Source: an uncultured Collinsella sp.
GTDB lineage: Bacteria; Actinomycetota; Coriobacteriia; Coriobacteriales; Coriobacteriaceae
NCBI GenBank assembly: GCA_900544645.1
Contig: UQWG01000001.1
Location: forward strand, 43,847-107,846
Length of the DNA: 64,000 bases
Reading direction: 5' to 3'
Shown one piece after another: positions 1-8,660 of the stretch. The notes beneath the pieces are model-generated. The model made no database searches and was not told the DNA's origin. It worked only from the letters and a program-made list of their open reading frames with translations. How positions within the stretch are numbered: the stretch's first letter is position 1; each line of letters starts with the position of its first letter. The position numbers were made by a program, and so were the translations under genes.

Positions 1-210
1 CAGCTCGTGGTCGTAGTCAAAGACACCACCGTCGCCTATGTGGTGAGCTACCCCGACCTCATGCAAAACGCCCGCGTGCTCATTACCAACTACGACGCCC
101 TCGTGTCGGTCTACCTGGTAATCGCGGTCATCTATATCCTCATCAACGTCGCGATCAACAAGGCCGCTGTCTATGTTTCGCACAAGACCGGCGCGACCAT
201 CATCCGCTAA
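1..210 (+). CDS. Amino-acid ABC transporter permease, C-terminal end (partial)
   Basis: The frame is open from the first base and stops with TAA at 208-210, so only about the last 69 residues are in the window. They include a strongly hydrophobic helix (LVSVYLVIAVIYILINVAI) followed by a short basic tail, as in the last membrane segment of the HisM/GlnP permease family. The ATPase gene starts 36 bp downstream on the same strand, which supports a polar amino-acid importer (glutamate/glutamine type). The substrate cannot be read from this fragment, and the EAA loop that contacts the ATPase lies upstream of the window. Confidence 0.75.
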   Translation, partial: QLVVVVKDTTVAYVVSYPDLMQNARVLITNYDALVSVYLVIAVIYILINVAINKAAVYVSHKTGATIIR

Positions 211-246
211 CACTTTACCATTTCAAGTCATAAGGAGCCGAGCACC

Positions 247-1011
<765 letters not shown>

Positions 1012-1098
1012 CCCAATTGCCACGCGGGCAAATTCATCAGTAACGTTTGCTCCGCGCCACCCCTGTGCCATGTCCACCCGGATTCGAAAGCTACGCCC

Positions 1099-1908
1099 AT
1101 GATCGGAACCCGCACCTCATCGTCCTACACTCCGCACGTCGACGTCGATCCCGCCGACCGTCCGCTCATCCTGGTCGCACCACGCTGGGAAGAAGCGAAA
1201 CCCTATTTGAGCGAGACGCTCTCCCCCAACGAGGAGATTGCGAGCGTCTTTGTCGATGCCATCCTTGCCGCCGGCGGCCTGCCGCTGCAGATGTCCATCA
1301 CCGAGGACATTGAGGTCATCCGTCATTACGTCGATATCGCCGACGGCATCGCCATTCCCGGCGGCCCCGATGTCAATCCCAAACGTTGGGGCGATGATCG
1401 ACCCTACGACCCCACCCTCTGCTGCGAGATCCGCGATAGCTTTGAGTTTAAGCTGGTCGGCGAGGTGCTCCGCGCCAAAAAGCCGCTCTTTACCACCTGC
1501 CGCGGCACGCAGTTGCTCAATGTCGCCACCGGCGGCACCCTGTGCATGGACGTGCCAAGCCTGGGCGCGCGCGAGGGCCGCACGCAGTGGCGCCACACCC
1601 ACGTGCTCAACGATCCCGTGCACCCCGTCGAGGTCGTGCCGGGCTCGCTGCTCGACCGCGCGGTTGGCGGCGCCAGGCTGATCCAAACCAACTCCGCACA
1701 CCACTGCTGCGTCGATCGTCTGGGTAAAAGCACGCGCTTGGTCGCCAAGGCAACCGACGGCGTTCCCGAGTGCATCGAGGTCGAAGGCCAGCCGTTCTGT
1801 CTAGGCGTGCAATGGCACCCTGAGTACACGTGGAAGACGCTCGAGACCGACTTTAACCTGTGGAAGTCGTTTGTCGAGGCAGCGGCCAAGGTAAAGCAGG
1901 CCCGTTAA
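1099..1908 (+). CDS. Class I glutamine amidotransferase-like hydrolase (peptidase C26, PuuD-like)
   Basis: A 269-residue single-domain class I glutamine amidotransferase. The nucleophile cysteine is in the TCRGTQLLNV elbow and the His-Glu pair in QWHPEYTW; the GGPDVNPKRWG loop is also typical of gamma-glutamyl-gamma-aminobutyrate hydrolases. The family removes glutamate from gamma-glutamyl compounds in putrescine or GABA catabolism and related routes. No other putrescine gene is nearby, so the true substrate is open. It lies 87 bp after the transporter ATPase and ends in a strong terminator. The start has only a weak GAAAG-type ribosome site. Confidence 0.85.
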   Translation: MIGTRTSSSYTPHVDVDPADRPLILVAPRWEEAKPYLSETLSPNEEIASVFVDAILAAGGLPLQMSITEDIEVIRHYVDIADGIAIPGGPDVNPKRWGDDRPYDPTLCCEIRDSFEFKLVGEVLRAKKPLFTTCRGTQLLNVATGGTLCMDVPSLGAREGRTQWRHTHVLNDPVHPVEVVPGSLLDRAVGGARLIQTNSAHHCCVDRLGKSTRLVAKATDGVPECIEVEGQPFCLGVQWHPEYTWKTLETDFNLWKSFVEAAAKVKQAR

Positions 1909-1929
1909 CTCGCGAACCACAAAACAGAT

Positions 1930-1973
1930 AAGGGCGCCCCGCCGGCCACATGGTCCGGCGGGGCGCCCTTTTA
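1930..1973. terminator. Intrinsic terminator, probably bidirectional
   Basis: Sixteen-base GC-rich arms (1930-1945 and 1955-1970) close on a 9-base loop and run into TTTT. It sits between the amidotransferase gene and the 3' end of the convergent Hpt gene and can serve both. Confidence 0.9.
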
Positions 1974-2013
1974 CCTATATGTGGCCGGCACGCAGCCCAA
2001 GGCCCGCAAGCTC

Positions 2014-2370
2014 TTATTCAGCCGCCTCGCGCAGGGCCGACATCGTTGCCGCATATTGCTGCTGCAGCGCATGCATTCCCTCGCGAGCGCCGTCAACGGC
2101 ATCGGCGCCGCGCAGTGCTTCGGTCACCACAACCGCCGGCTCGTACAGATTATCGAATCCCAGGTTCTGGCTCACGCCCTTGAGCGTGTGCGCTGCCATA
2201 AACGCACCTTCGGCGTCTCCCGCCGCCATGGCGGCCTCCAGCTTGTCCATGCTCTCGTCATCCAAAAATTTGAGGGCAAAGCGGGCAAGCATTTCCTCGC
2301 CCATCAGCCGAGCGCACGCGTCATCATAATTGGCGCCAATCTTCTCATACGCCTCACGCATGGAAATCAT
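2014..2370 (-). CDS. Hpt domain phosphotransfer protein
   Basis: A 118-residue protein that is almost entirely one histidine phosphotransfer domain. The phospho-accepting histidine is in AHTLKGVSQNLG, which fits the HxLKGxxxxLG consensus. Such proteins relay phosphate between a hybrid kinase and a response regulator. It lies 23 bp after the GGDEF/REC/HD-GYP gene on the same strand with AGGAG before its ATG, so the two are probably co-transcribed and the receiver domain of that neighbour is a candidate partner. No histidine kinase is encoded nearby. Confidence 0.85.
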   Translation of the reverse strand: MISMREAYEKIGANYDDACARLMGEEMLARFALKFLDDESMDKLEAAMAAGDAEGAFMAAHTLKGVSQNLGFDNLYEPAVVVTEALRGADAVDGAREGMHALQQQYAATMSALREAAE

Positions 2371-2393
2371 GGATTAAAACTCCTTTGGTCAAA

Positions 2394-4274
2394 CTAAATC
2401 GTAGGAAACGCGACAACGTCGGCGGGGCGCGCCAACGTCTCAGCGATACGGTCTTGCACCTCGAGCAGGCAGTCGAGCAACAGCGGGTTAAAGGTGCCGC
2501 ACTTACCGTCCAGGATCATCTGGATAGCCTCCTTGTGCGGGATAGCGTCCTTGTACACACGCACGCTCGTCAACGCATCGTACACGTCAGCCACCGAAAC
2601 CACCTGTGCGGCAATGGGAATCTCGTTGCCCTTAAGGCCATCGGGATAGCCCCTGCCGTCCCAGCGCTCGTGGTGCCAACGCGCAATCTGGTACGCATAT
2701 TCCATAAGCGCATTGCCGACGTGATGGCGACCCAGCTCAAGCAACATGTCGGCGCCGATCGTGGTATGCGTCTTCATAATCTCGAACTCCTCGGGCGTAA
2801 GGCGCCCGGGTTTGTTGAGGATCGCATCGTCAATCGCCATCTTGCCAATATCGTGCAGCGCCGAAGCCAGGGCAATCGTGGAGCGCTCCTCATTGTCGAG
2901 GGAGATCGTGTCGCTACGCTGGACCAGACAGTCAAGCAGTAGCTCGGTCAGTTTTTCGATATTCGTAACGTGCCTGCCGCTCTCGCCGTTGCGAAGCTCC
3001 ATGACGCCGGCCATGATGTCAATGAGCATGCGACTGTTCTTGACGCGCTCGTTGTACTGCTGGGACAGCAGGCTCGTCAGGCGGCGCTGTTTGGCATATA
3101 GGCGGATGGTGTTGCTTACACGGCGGCGCACGACACGGGAGTCAAACGGGCGGTTGATATAGTCCGAGGCGCCCAGCTCGTACGCGCGCAGAACCATATC
3201 ATCGGAATCTTCGCTCGATATCATGATGAAAGGCAGATTGTCGATACCCGATCGGCGCGACAGATCGGCCAGCACCTTAAAGCCGCTTATGCCCGGCATG
3301 ACAATATCCAGCAGCACGAGCGACAACTCATCGCCATAGCGGTCGACCATGTCGAGCGCCGTACGACCGTTATCGGCCTCGAGGATGCAATACTCGTCCT
3401 TGAGCATCTCGTTGAGAATGGCTCGGTTCATCTCGGAGTCATCGACAATAAGCACCAAAGGCTTTTCGCTTTGGAGGGCCTCGATGGAATCGGCATCGGT
3501 CACGACTGAACCGGCTTTTGCCTTAGCGCGGCTCAGTAACTGTACAGCGCGGCCAACGCCCTCGTCGACCGTCTCGCCATGAATGCGAACGCCACCAACA
3601 CATGCCGTCAAGCTCACGTACTCATGGCCCGGAACAATCGTGGAACGAACGGCATCGGACACCTGATGCAGGCGACGGGTGAAGTCATCGGAGGGAATAT
3701 TGGGCATGACGACCACAAACTTGTCGCAGCCATAGCGTACGAGCTCGTCAGTCGAACGAATCCCGCTGCGTATGGCCGTCGCCACGGCACCGAGCGCAAG
3801 GTCGCCGGCATGACGGCCACACGTATCGTTGAAGACCCTAAAATCATCAAGGTCAATCACCGCAACGCCGGCATTCATGCGGGCGCTACGGAGCTTTTCC
3901 TCGTAATATCGGCGATTGCGCACACTCGTCAGCACGTCGGTGTAGACGAGGTCCTCTTCTGCAGCCTCTTGCTCATCGATCGGACGCACCATCAGCAGGA
4001 CGTGAGGCTCGCCCTCGACCTTCAGAGGGCGTAGGCGGGCGCGGTACTCAACACCATCGTTGAGCAGTTGCTCCGACACCTCATCGGAATCTGCCAAGGC
4101 CTCAAGACTCGACTGGCGCAGACAAGGGCACCGATTGCCGGCGAGCAGGCAGTTAGGCTCGCTCTTAATCTGATCGGCCGACAGCAAACGCACCACGGGG
4201 TAGGTCTTCGCGACGCGGGCGACCTCAGCGGCAGCTTCCTCGTCGGTTAGATTGACCTCGTGATTATTGAGCAT
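2394..4274 (-). CDS. GGDEF (degenerate) - receiver - HD-GYP signalling protein
   Basis: A 626-residue cytoplasmic protein. Residues 1-105 hold a short sensor-like region with a Cys cluster (C42, C49, C51). A GGDEF-type domain (about 110-255) has GCDKF at 182-186 instead of GGDEF, so cyclase activity is doubtful. A receiver domain (about 272-395) has the Asp pocket and phospho-Asp D323 in LLDIVMPG, but Arg replaces the usual Lys in NRPF. An HD-GYP domain (about 410-615) keeps HD at 474-475 and GYP at 542-544 and is probably an active cyclic-di-GMP phosphodiesterase. Whether residual GTP binding remains in the GGDEF domain is unknown. Confidence 0.88.
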   Translation of the reverse strand: MLNNHEVNLTDEEAAAEVARVAKTYPVVRLLSADQIKSEPNCLLAGNRCPCLRQSSLEALADSDEVSEQLLNDGVEYRARLRPLKVEGEPHVLLMVRPIDEQEAAEEDLVYTDVLTSVRNRRYYEEKLRSARMNAGVAVIDLDDFRVFNDTCGRHAGDLALGAVATAIRSGIRSTDELVRYGCDKFVVVMPNIPSDDFTRRLHQVSDAVRSTIVPGHEYVSLTACVGGVRIHGETVDEGVGRAVQLLSRAKAKAGSVVTDADSIEALQSEKPLVLIVDDSEMNRAILNEMLKDEYCILEADNGRTALDMVDRYGDELSLVLLDIVMPGISGFKVLADLSRRSGIDNLPFIMISSEDSDDMVLRAYELGASDYINRPFDSRVVRRRVSNTIRLYAKQRRLTSLLSQQYNERVKNSRMLIDIMAGVMELRNGESGRHVTNIEKLTELLLDCLVQRSDTISLDNEERSTIALASALHDIGKMAIDDAILNKPGRLTPEEFEIMKTHTTIGADMLLELGRHHVGNALMEYAYQIARWHHERWDGRGYPDGLKGNEIPIAAQVVSVADVYDALTSVRVYKDAIPHKEAIQMILDGKCGTFNPLLLDCLLEVQDRIAETLARPADVVAFPTI

Positions 4275-4485
4275 ATGGGGCCCTTTCGATAGTTTCGCAT
4301 GGTAGCGGTGGGTTCCAAATGCTACAAGGGTAGCACCTTGCCGATGCAGGTAAGCACGTGAATGCTGTTACATTTTTATGACCTGGCAAACGGCGGTGAT
4401 GGAGCCGCGGGCGCGTGGTTATTGGCGCATTCGTTAACAATGACGAAACGCTAACAGCCCCTCTCCCCGCAGGTCATCGAGCGTG

Positions 4486-5283
4486 CTAACGCTCCAAGAC
4501 ATCGCGAACGGCGTTTGCCGCCGTAACGGGGCGATCGCGCAGACCGTTATGCGCGCCCGGGATCGTCACGAGGGGGCAATCGAGATATTCGGCAGCCGCT
4601 CGCGTACCAGCCTCGCGGGGCGTACCGACCGAGAGCTCGCCCAAAAACACGGCCGACACCGCCTTTGACGCGCGGGCGCGCTCCCAGTCGGGAGCATATG
4701 TCATATTTGTTCCATATTCGCTCGCCATAAAGCAACGACCATTGCGCAGGGCATGTTTGGCTTCCGCTTCGGTCGTCCCGGGAGCCTCGGGGTCCAAGTC
4801 GCCGAGGGCTCCCAAGAAAAGCCGGAGCGCCCTTGAAACCTTTCCAGCCGCAATCATATCGAGCAAAACCGGAGCTGCGCCCATACCGACGCCTTCGGCC
4901 GACACAGCCGGCTCATGCAGAATCGCACGGGCGACGAGATGGGGTTCGGTGCAAAGAAGCTCCAGCGCCACCAACGTACCGGCGCTGTGCGCAAGCACAT
5001 TTGCCGGAGCGCCAACGTGTTCGATCACGGCTTGCAGGTCGGCGGCCTGGGCGGCAAGATCATAGCTGCCGTCTGCCGCATCGCTGCTGCCACCGCAGCC
5101 GCGGCGGTCGTAGGCAATTACGCGGTAGTTGCGGCTGAGCTCACAAGCGATACCGTCGAAAAATGTGCCGTCGACACAAGCGCCGTGCACGCACACCAAG
5201 GCAGGAGCATCAGGCGACACATCCGGGCCGGCATATTCGCGACAGGCAATCGTGGTGCCCGCATTCTCGACCGTAAAATCCAT
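4486..5283 (-). CDS. Alpha/beta-fold hydrolase
   Basis: A 265-residue alpha/beta hydrolase. The oxyanion motif VCVHGACVDG is near residue 30. The nucleophile elbow reads AHSAG, the smaller variant of GxSxG, and a C-terminal PGAHNGLRDRP carries the likely catalytic His. There is no signal peptide, so it is cytoplasmic. It stands alone, divergent from the radical SAM gene, so its substrate (ester, lactone or similar) cannot be told. The family includes esterases, haloperoxidase-like proteins and menaquinone-pathway enzymes. Confidence 0.8.
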   Translation of the reverse strand: MDFTVENAGTTIACREYAGPDVSPDAPALVCVHGACVDGTFFDGIACELSRNYRVIAYDRRGCGGSSDAADGSYDLAAQAADLQAVIEHVGAPANVLAHSAGTLVALELLCTEPHLVARAILHEPAVSAEGVGMGAAPVLLDMIAAGKVSRALRLFLGALGDLDPEAPGTTEAEAKHALRNGRCFMASEYGTNMTYAPDWERARASKAVSAVFLGELSVGTPREAGTRAAAEYLDCPLVTIPGAHNGLRDRPVTAANAVRDVLER

Positions 5284-5502
5284 GTTGTGCCCCCATCATC
5301 AATGCTCATCCAGTTGCACGTCAGTGCGGTTGGATGGACCCGTATTGCCTTACGCCTTGTTAACAGATTAACTGTACCCGACCCGAGGCTTTTCATGGCA
5401 CGGCATCATGAGCGACGTGAAAAAACGAAACTTGTAAAGCAAGAGCCCGTACCTTGCTTTGGAGCCGATGCTATGCTTAGGCACAATTGTCTTGAGGAGC
5501 AC

Positions 5503-6285
5503 ATGCCTATGTCTACGTTTTTGAATGCCAGCCCCATCTTTGGGCCCGTTCGCAGCCGTCGCCTTGGTCTCTCGCTCGGCGTCAACATGATGCCGGCCAG
5601 CGGCAAAATCTGCACGTTCGACTGCATTTACTGCGAAAACGGCCTCAACGCCGAGCGCCCCTGCCATGAGCCGTACAACACGGCCGCCGTGGTACTCGAC
5701 GCGCTCGAGGCAAAGCTGCGCGAGATGGCAGCCGAGGGCGAGCTCCCCGATGTGATCACCTTCGCAGGCAACGGCGAGCCCACCGCCGCACCGGAGTTTC
5801 CGCAGGCCATCGCCGGCGCCGTCGCACTGCGCGACGAGCTTGCCCCAAACTCCAAGATCGCCGTGCTCTCCAACGGCACGCGCGCCGACCGTCCCCAGGT
5901 GCACGACGCGCTCATGATGGTCGACGACAACATTCTTAAGCTCGATACCGTCGACCCGGCGTTTATCCAGCTGCTCGACCAGCCCGTTGGCCCCTACGAC
6001 GTCGAGCACCAGATCGAGACGTTCGCAAGCTTTGACGGTCACGTTATTATCCAGACGATCTATTTGACCGGTGAGTATCAGGGCAAGCCCATCGACAACA
6101 CCGGCGAGGAGTACGTTGCCCCCTGGCTCGCGGCGCTTGAGCGTATTCGCCCACAAGAAGCGACCATCTACACGGTGGCGCGCGAGACGCCAGTCGCCAG
6201 CCTTGCCAAAGCAGCGCCCGAGGTGCTCGACAAGATCGCCGCACGCGTGCGCGCCCTCGGCATTCCCTGCCAGGTGAGCTACTAG
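5503..6285 (+). CDS. Radical SAM protein, COG0731 type
   Basis: A 260-residue protein with the 4Fe-4S motif CTFDCIYC (CX3CX2C) near residue 37, preceded by the family-typical GPVRSRRLGLSLGVN. The VITFAGNGEPT segment is the S-adenosylmethionine-binding GGE-like motif. The open frame extends much further upstream, but GAGGAG at 5494-5499 and the homologous N-terminus place the start at ATG 5503 (a second ATG lies at 5509). Members are Fe-S oxidoreductases related to wybutosine synthase TYW1, and their bacterial role is mostly undefined. Confidence 0.85.
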   Translation: MPMSTFLNASPIFGPVRSRRLGLSLGVNMMPASGKICTFDCIYCENGLNAERPCHEPYNTAAVVLDALEAKLREMAAEGELPDVITFAGNGEPTAAPEFPQAIAGAVALRDELAPNSKIAVLSNGTRADRPQVHDALMMVDDNILKLDTVDPAFIQLLDQPVGPYDVEHQIETFASFDGHVIIQTIYLTGEYQGKPIDNTGEEYVAPWLAALERIRPQEATIYTVARETPVASLAKAAPEVLDKIAARVRALGIPCQVSY

Positions 6286-6326
6286 CAAAACCACGCAGCA
6301 GCCAGTGCCCGCCATCCCGCTCCATC

Positions 6327-6393
6327 AGTTGCGGTGATATGGTTCCTATTTATGCTGTTAAACCGCTTAAATCGGAACTATATCACCGCAACT
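6327..6393. repeat. Imperfect palindrome upstream of map
   Basis: Twenty-base arms (6327-6346 and 6374-6393) pair with one G/T mismatch around a 27-base AT-rich loop. It is 42 bp after the radical SAM stop codon and about 50 bp before map. There is no T-run, so it is not an obvious terminator. It could be a 3'-UTR fold, an operator or a REP-like repeat. Confidence 0.6.
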
Positions 6394-6445
6394 TATATGG
6401 ACGCGTGAGTGGGCTATACTAGCTGCGAATGAAAGGAAGTTAGCC

Positions 6446-7333
6446 ATGTTTGACAATGGACCCGTGCCCGGCCGCAACGACGCCTGCTGGTGCGGCAGCG
6501 GCAAAAAATATAAGAAATGCCATAGCGCCTTTGATGAGCGCCTCGAGCGCTTGTGGGAAGAGGGCTGGGAGGTTCTGCCCCGCACGCTCTACAAGACTCC
6601 CGCCGATATCGAGGGCATCAAGCGCTCGGCAGCCATCAACGTGGGCGTGCTCGATTATGTGGGCGAGCATATCGCCGCAGGCATGACCACCAACCAGATC
6701 GACCAGATGATCTACGACTACACCGTCGAGCACGGCGGCACGCCGGCCGACCTCAACTACGAGGGCTATCCCAAGAGCGTATGCACCTCGATCAATGATG
6801 TGGTCTGCCACGGCATCCCCTGCGATGCTGATGTGCTGCACGAGGGCGACATCATCAACGTGGACTGCTCCACGATCCTGGACGGCTACTTTAGCGACTC
6901 GAGCCGCATGTTCTGCATCGGCGAGGTCTCGGCCGAGCGCCGGCGCCTGGTCGAGGTCACCCGTGCCAGCGTGGAGGCGGGTCTGGCCGCCGTCAAGCCG
7001 TGGCTGCCGTTGTCCGTGATGGCCGAGGCCGTGCAAAAGACAGTCGAGGACGCCGGCTTTAGCGTGGTGCGCGAGTACGGCGGACACGGCATCGGTAAGG
7101 AGTTCCACGAGGACCCGTTTGTGGGCTTTACCACCGAGGCGCCCGATGTGGACACCATCATGGCCCCGGGCATGGTCTTTACCATCGAGCCCATGGTCAA
7201 TGCCGGAGCGCCCGACATTAAGATCAGCAAGGGCGACGGCTGGTGCGTGCGCACCAAGGACGGTAGCGATTCGGCCCAGTGCGAGGTACAGCTCGTGGTG
7301 ACCGAGGATGGTTACGAGCTGCTGAGCTGGTAG
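6446..7333 (+). CDS. map: Methionine aminopeptidase type I with N-terminal SEC-C motif
   Basis: A 295-residue enzyme that removes the initiator Met from nascent proteins. An N-terminal SEC-C zinc motif (NDACWCGSGKKYKKCH, about residues 11-26) is followed by the pita-bread fold. Metal-ligand regions are visible in NVDCSTILDGYFSD, GHGIGKEFHEDP, FTIEPM and the final QCEVQLVVTEDG. The SEC-C extension is common in Firmicutes and Actinobacteria and probably helps ribosome contact. AAGGAAG precedes the ATG. It is a single-gene unit closed by a strong terminator. Confidence 0.95.
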   Translation: MFDNGPVPGRNDACWCGSGKKYKKCHSAFDERLERLWEEGWEVLPRTLYKTPADIEGIKRSAAINVGVLDYVGEHIAAGMTTNQIDQMIYDYTVEHGGTPADLNYEGYPKSVCTSINDVVCHGIPCDADVLHEGDIINVDCSTILDGYFSDSSRMFCIGEVSAERRRLVEVTRASVEAGLAAVKPWLPLSVMAEAVQKTVEDAGFSVVREYGGHGIGKEFHEDPFVGFTTEAPDVDTIMAPGMVFTIEPMVNAGAPDIKISKGDGWCVRTKDGSDSAQCEVQLVVTEDGYELLSW

Positions 7334-7343
7334 CCGTGGATGC

Positions 7344-7391
7344 GCCGGGCTACGCGATGGATATGCTAACCATCGCGTAGCCCGGCGTTTT
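7344..7391 (+). terminator. Intrinsic terminator of map
   Basis: Seventeen-base near-perfect arms (about 7344-7360 and 7370-7386) are followed by GTTTTATTT. It starts 11 bp after the map stop codon. Confidence 0.9.
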
Positions 7392-7408
7392 ATTTGAACG
7401 TTTTGCCT

Positions 7409-7450
7409 GATAAAACATGCCAAAATAAATCTGTCCCCTTTTGGCAGGTT
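7409..7450 (+). repeat. REP-like hairpin, CCTGTCCC family, copy 1
   Basis: A stem with TGCCAAAA pairing to TTTTGGCA around a loop that contains CTGTCCCC. Near-identical hairpins lie at 8614-8660, 16581-16613 (reverse) and 44257-44304. This copy ends 5 bp before the ribosome site of the next gene. Confidence 0.75.
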
Positions 7451-7468
7451 GGGCGGAGAGGACTGCTT

Positions 7469-8404
7469 GTGAACATTCTGGTTTTGTTGCCCGTCAACGA
7501 TCGTCACCGCGCGATCCTCGAGTCGAGCGCTCCGGGCGAGGACTTTATCTACACGAGCGACGATGCCGTCACGCGTGAGCAGGTCGCCAACGCCGACGTA
7601 ATCCTGGGCAACATCGACCCCGCCTTGCTTACCGCGTGCAAGCACCTCCAGCTGTTGCAATTGCAGACCGCCGGCTATGACGACTACCTTGCCGCCGGCA
7701 CCGTACCAGCCGACGCCAAACTGTCTTGCTCGGTGGGCGCCTACGGTCAGGCCGTAAGCGAGCACATGTTTGCCATGGTTCTTTCTATGATGAAGCGCCT
7801 GCCCGGCTATCACGACTTGCAGCGCAAGCATCGCTGGGAGGATTTGGGGCCGGTTACCTCGCTTAAAAATGCCAACGTGCTGGTGCTGGGCGCAGGCGAT
7901 ATCGGCGGCCACTTTGCCACGCTCTGCCGCAGCATGGGCGCACACGTCCGCGGCATCAAGCGCCATCCGCTCGTCTACCCCATTGTATTTGAGGACATGG
8001 ACGGCATGGATGCCCTGTCTGAGCGCCTGGCCGAGGCCGATGTCGTCGCATCCTTTATGCCCAGCACACCCGAGACCCGCGGCCTGGCGAACGCCGAGTT
8101 CTTCGCCGCGATGAAGCCGGGCGCCTTCTTTGCCAACGGCGGCCGCGGCGATCTTGTGGTTGCCGACGATCTGGTTGCCGCTCTTGAGTCCGGACACCTT
8201 GCCGGCGCCGCGGTCGACGTCACCGACCCCGAGCCGCTGCCTGATACAAGCCCCCTGTGGGATGCGCCCAACATGCTCATCACACCGCATATCTCGGGCT
8301 GGTTCCACTTGGAGGCTACGCTCAACAATGTGGTCGACATTGCCGCGGAGAATCTGCGTCACCTGCAGGCAGGCGAGACCCTGCGCTGCTGGATCGAACA
8401 TTAG
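7469..8404 (+). CDS. D-isomer specific 2-hydroxyacid dehydrogenase
   Basis: A 311-residue NAD(P)-dependent dehydrogenase of the phosphoglycerate/D-lactate dehydrogenase superfamily. The nucleotide-binding motif is LGAGDIGGHFA. The catalytic Arg lies in NGGRGDLV, the Glu in DPEPLP and the His in ITPHISGW. GTG 7469 is chosen because GGAGAGG lies 7-8 bases before it and the N-terminus then begins at the first beta strand; an in-frame start at 7394 would run through a repeat hairpin. The true substrate is unknown. A structured element follows the stop codon directly. Confidence 0.85.
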   Translation: MNILVLLPVNDRHRAILESSAPGEDFIYTSDDAVTREQVANADVILGNIDPALLTACKHLQLLQLQTAGYDDYLAAGTVPADAKLSCSVGAYGQAVSEHMFAMVLSMMKRLPGYHDLQRKHRWEDLGPVTSLKNANVLVLGAGDIGGHFATLCRSMGAHVRGIKRHPLVYPIVFEDMDGMDALSERLAEADVVASFMPSTPETRGLANAEFFAAMKPGAFFANGGRGDLVVADDLVAALESGHLAGAAVDVTDPEPLPDTSPLWDAPNMLITPHISGWFHLEATLNNVVDIAAENLRHLQAGETLRCWIEH

Positions 8405-8408
8405 GGTT

Positions 8409-8560
8409 CCGCCGTTCTAACGAACGGCGGACCGGTCGACGCTGCGCGCCGCCCAGAGCGACAATTTGTCATTCAAAAGGCGAGGCATGACCAGAAGGTC
8501 TATGTCTTGCCTTTTTCATGCCAACTTGTTCGCTCTGGACGTCGCTCGCCGACGTTTGCT
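8409..8560 (+). repeat. Structured 3'-UTR element, GACCAGAAGGTC family, copy 1
   Basis: It begins 5 bp after the dehydrogenase stop codon. In order there is a 9-bp GC hairpin (8409-8430), the motif TCGACGCTGCGCG (8436-8448), a stem arm (8453-8460), a conserved single-strand-like block (8461-8476), an inner stem capped by GACCAGAAGGTC (8489-8500), another conserved block, and the partner arm (8531-8538). Two positions of the inner stem pair only as G-U on the plus-strand RNA. The copy at 45435-45573 has the same layout with different stem sequences. Confidence 0.75.
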
Positions 8561-8613
8561 CAGCCCGCGGTGTCTTAACAATTCTGTCCAGCTGCTGGCA
8601 TTGCGGCATTTGC

Positions 8614-8660
8614 CCAGATAAAACCTGCCAAAGAAAACCTGTCCCCTTTTGTTAGGTTTT
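8614..8660. repeat. REP-like hairpin, CCTGTCCC family, copy 2
   Basis: It carries the family core (AAAACCTGCCAAA, loop ACCTGTCCCC, then a weakened right arm TTAGGTTTT). It overlaps the last codon position of the convergent M18 aminopeptidase gene. Confidence 0.7.

Noticed and set aside
4915..5502. Upstream extension of the radical SAM frame
   Set aside because: It overlaps the antisense alpha/beta hydrolase gene and lacks family similarity; the ribosome site supports ATG 5503.
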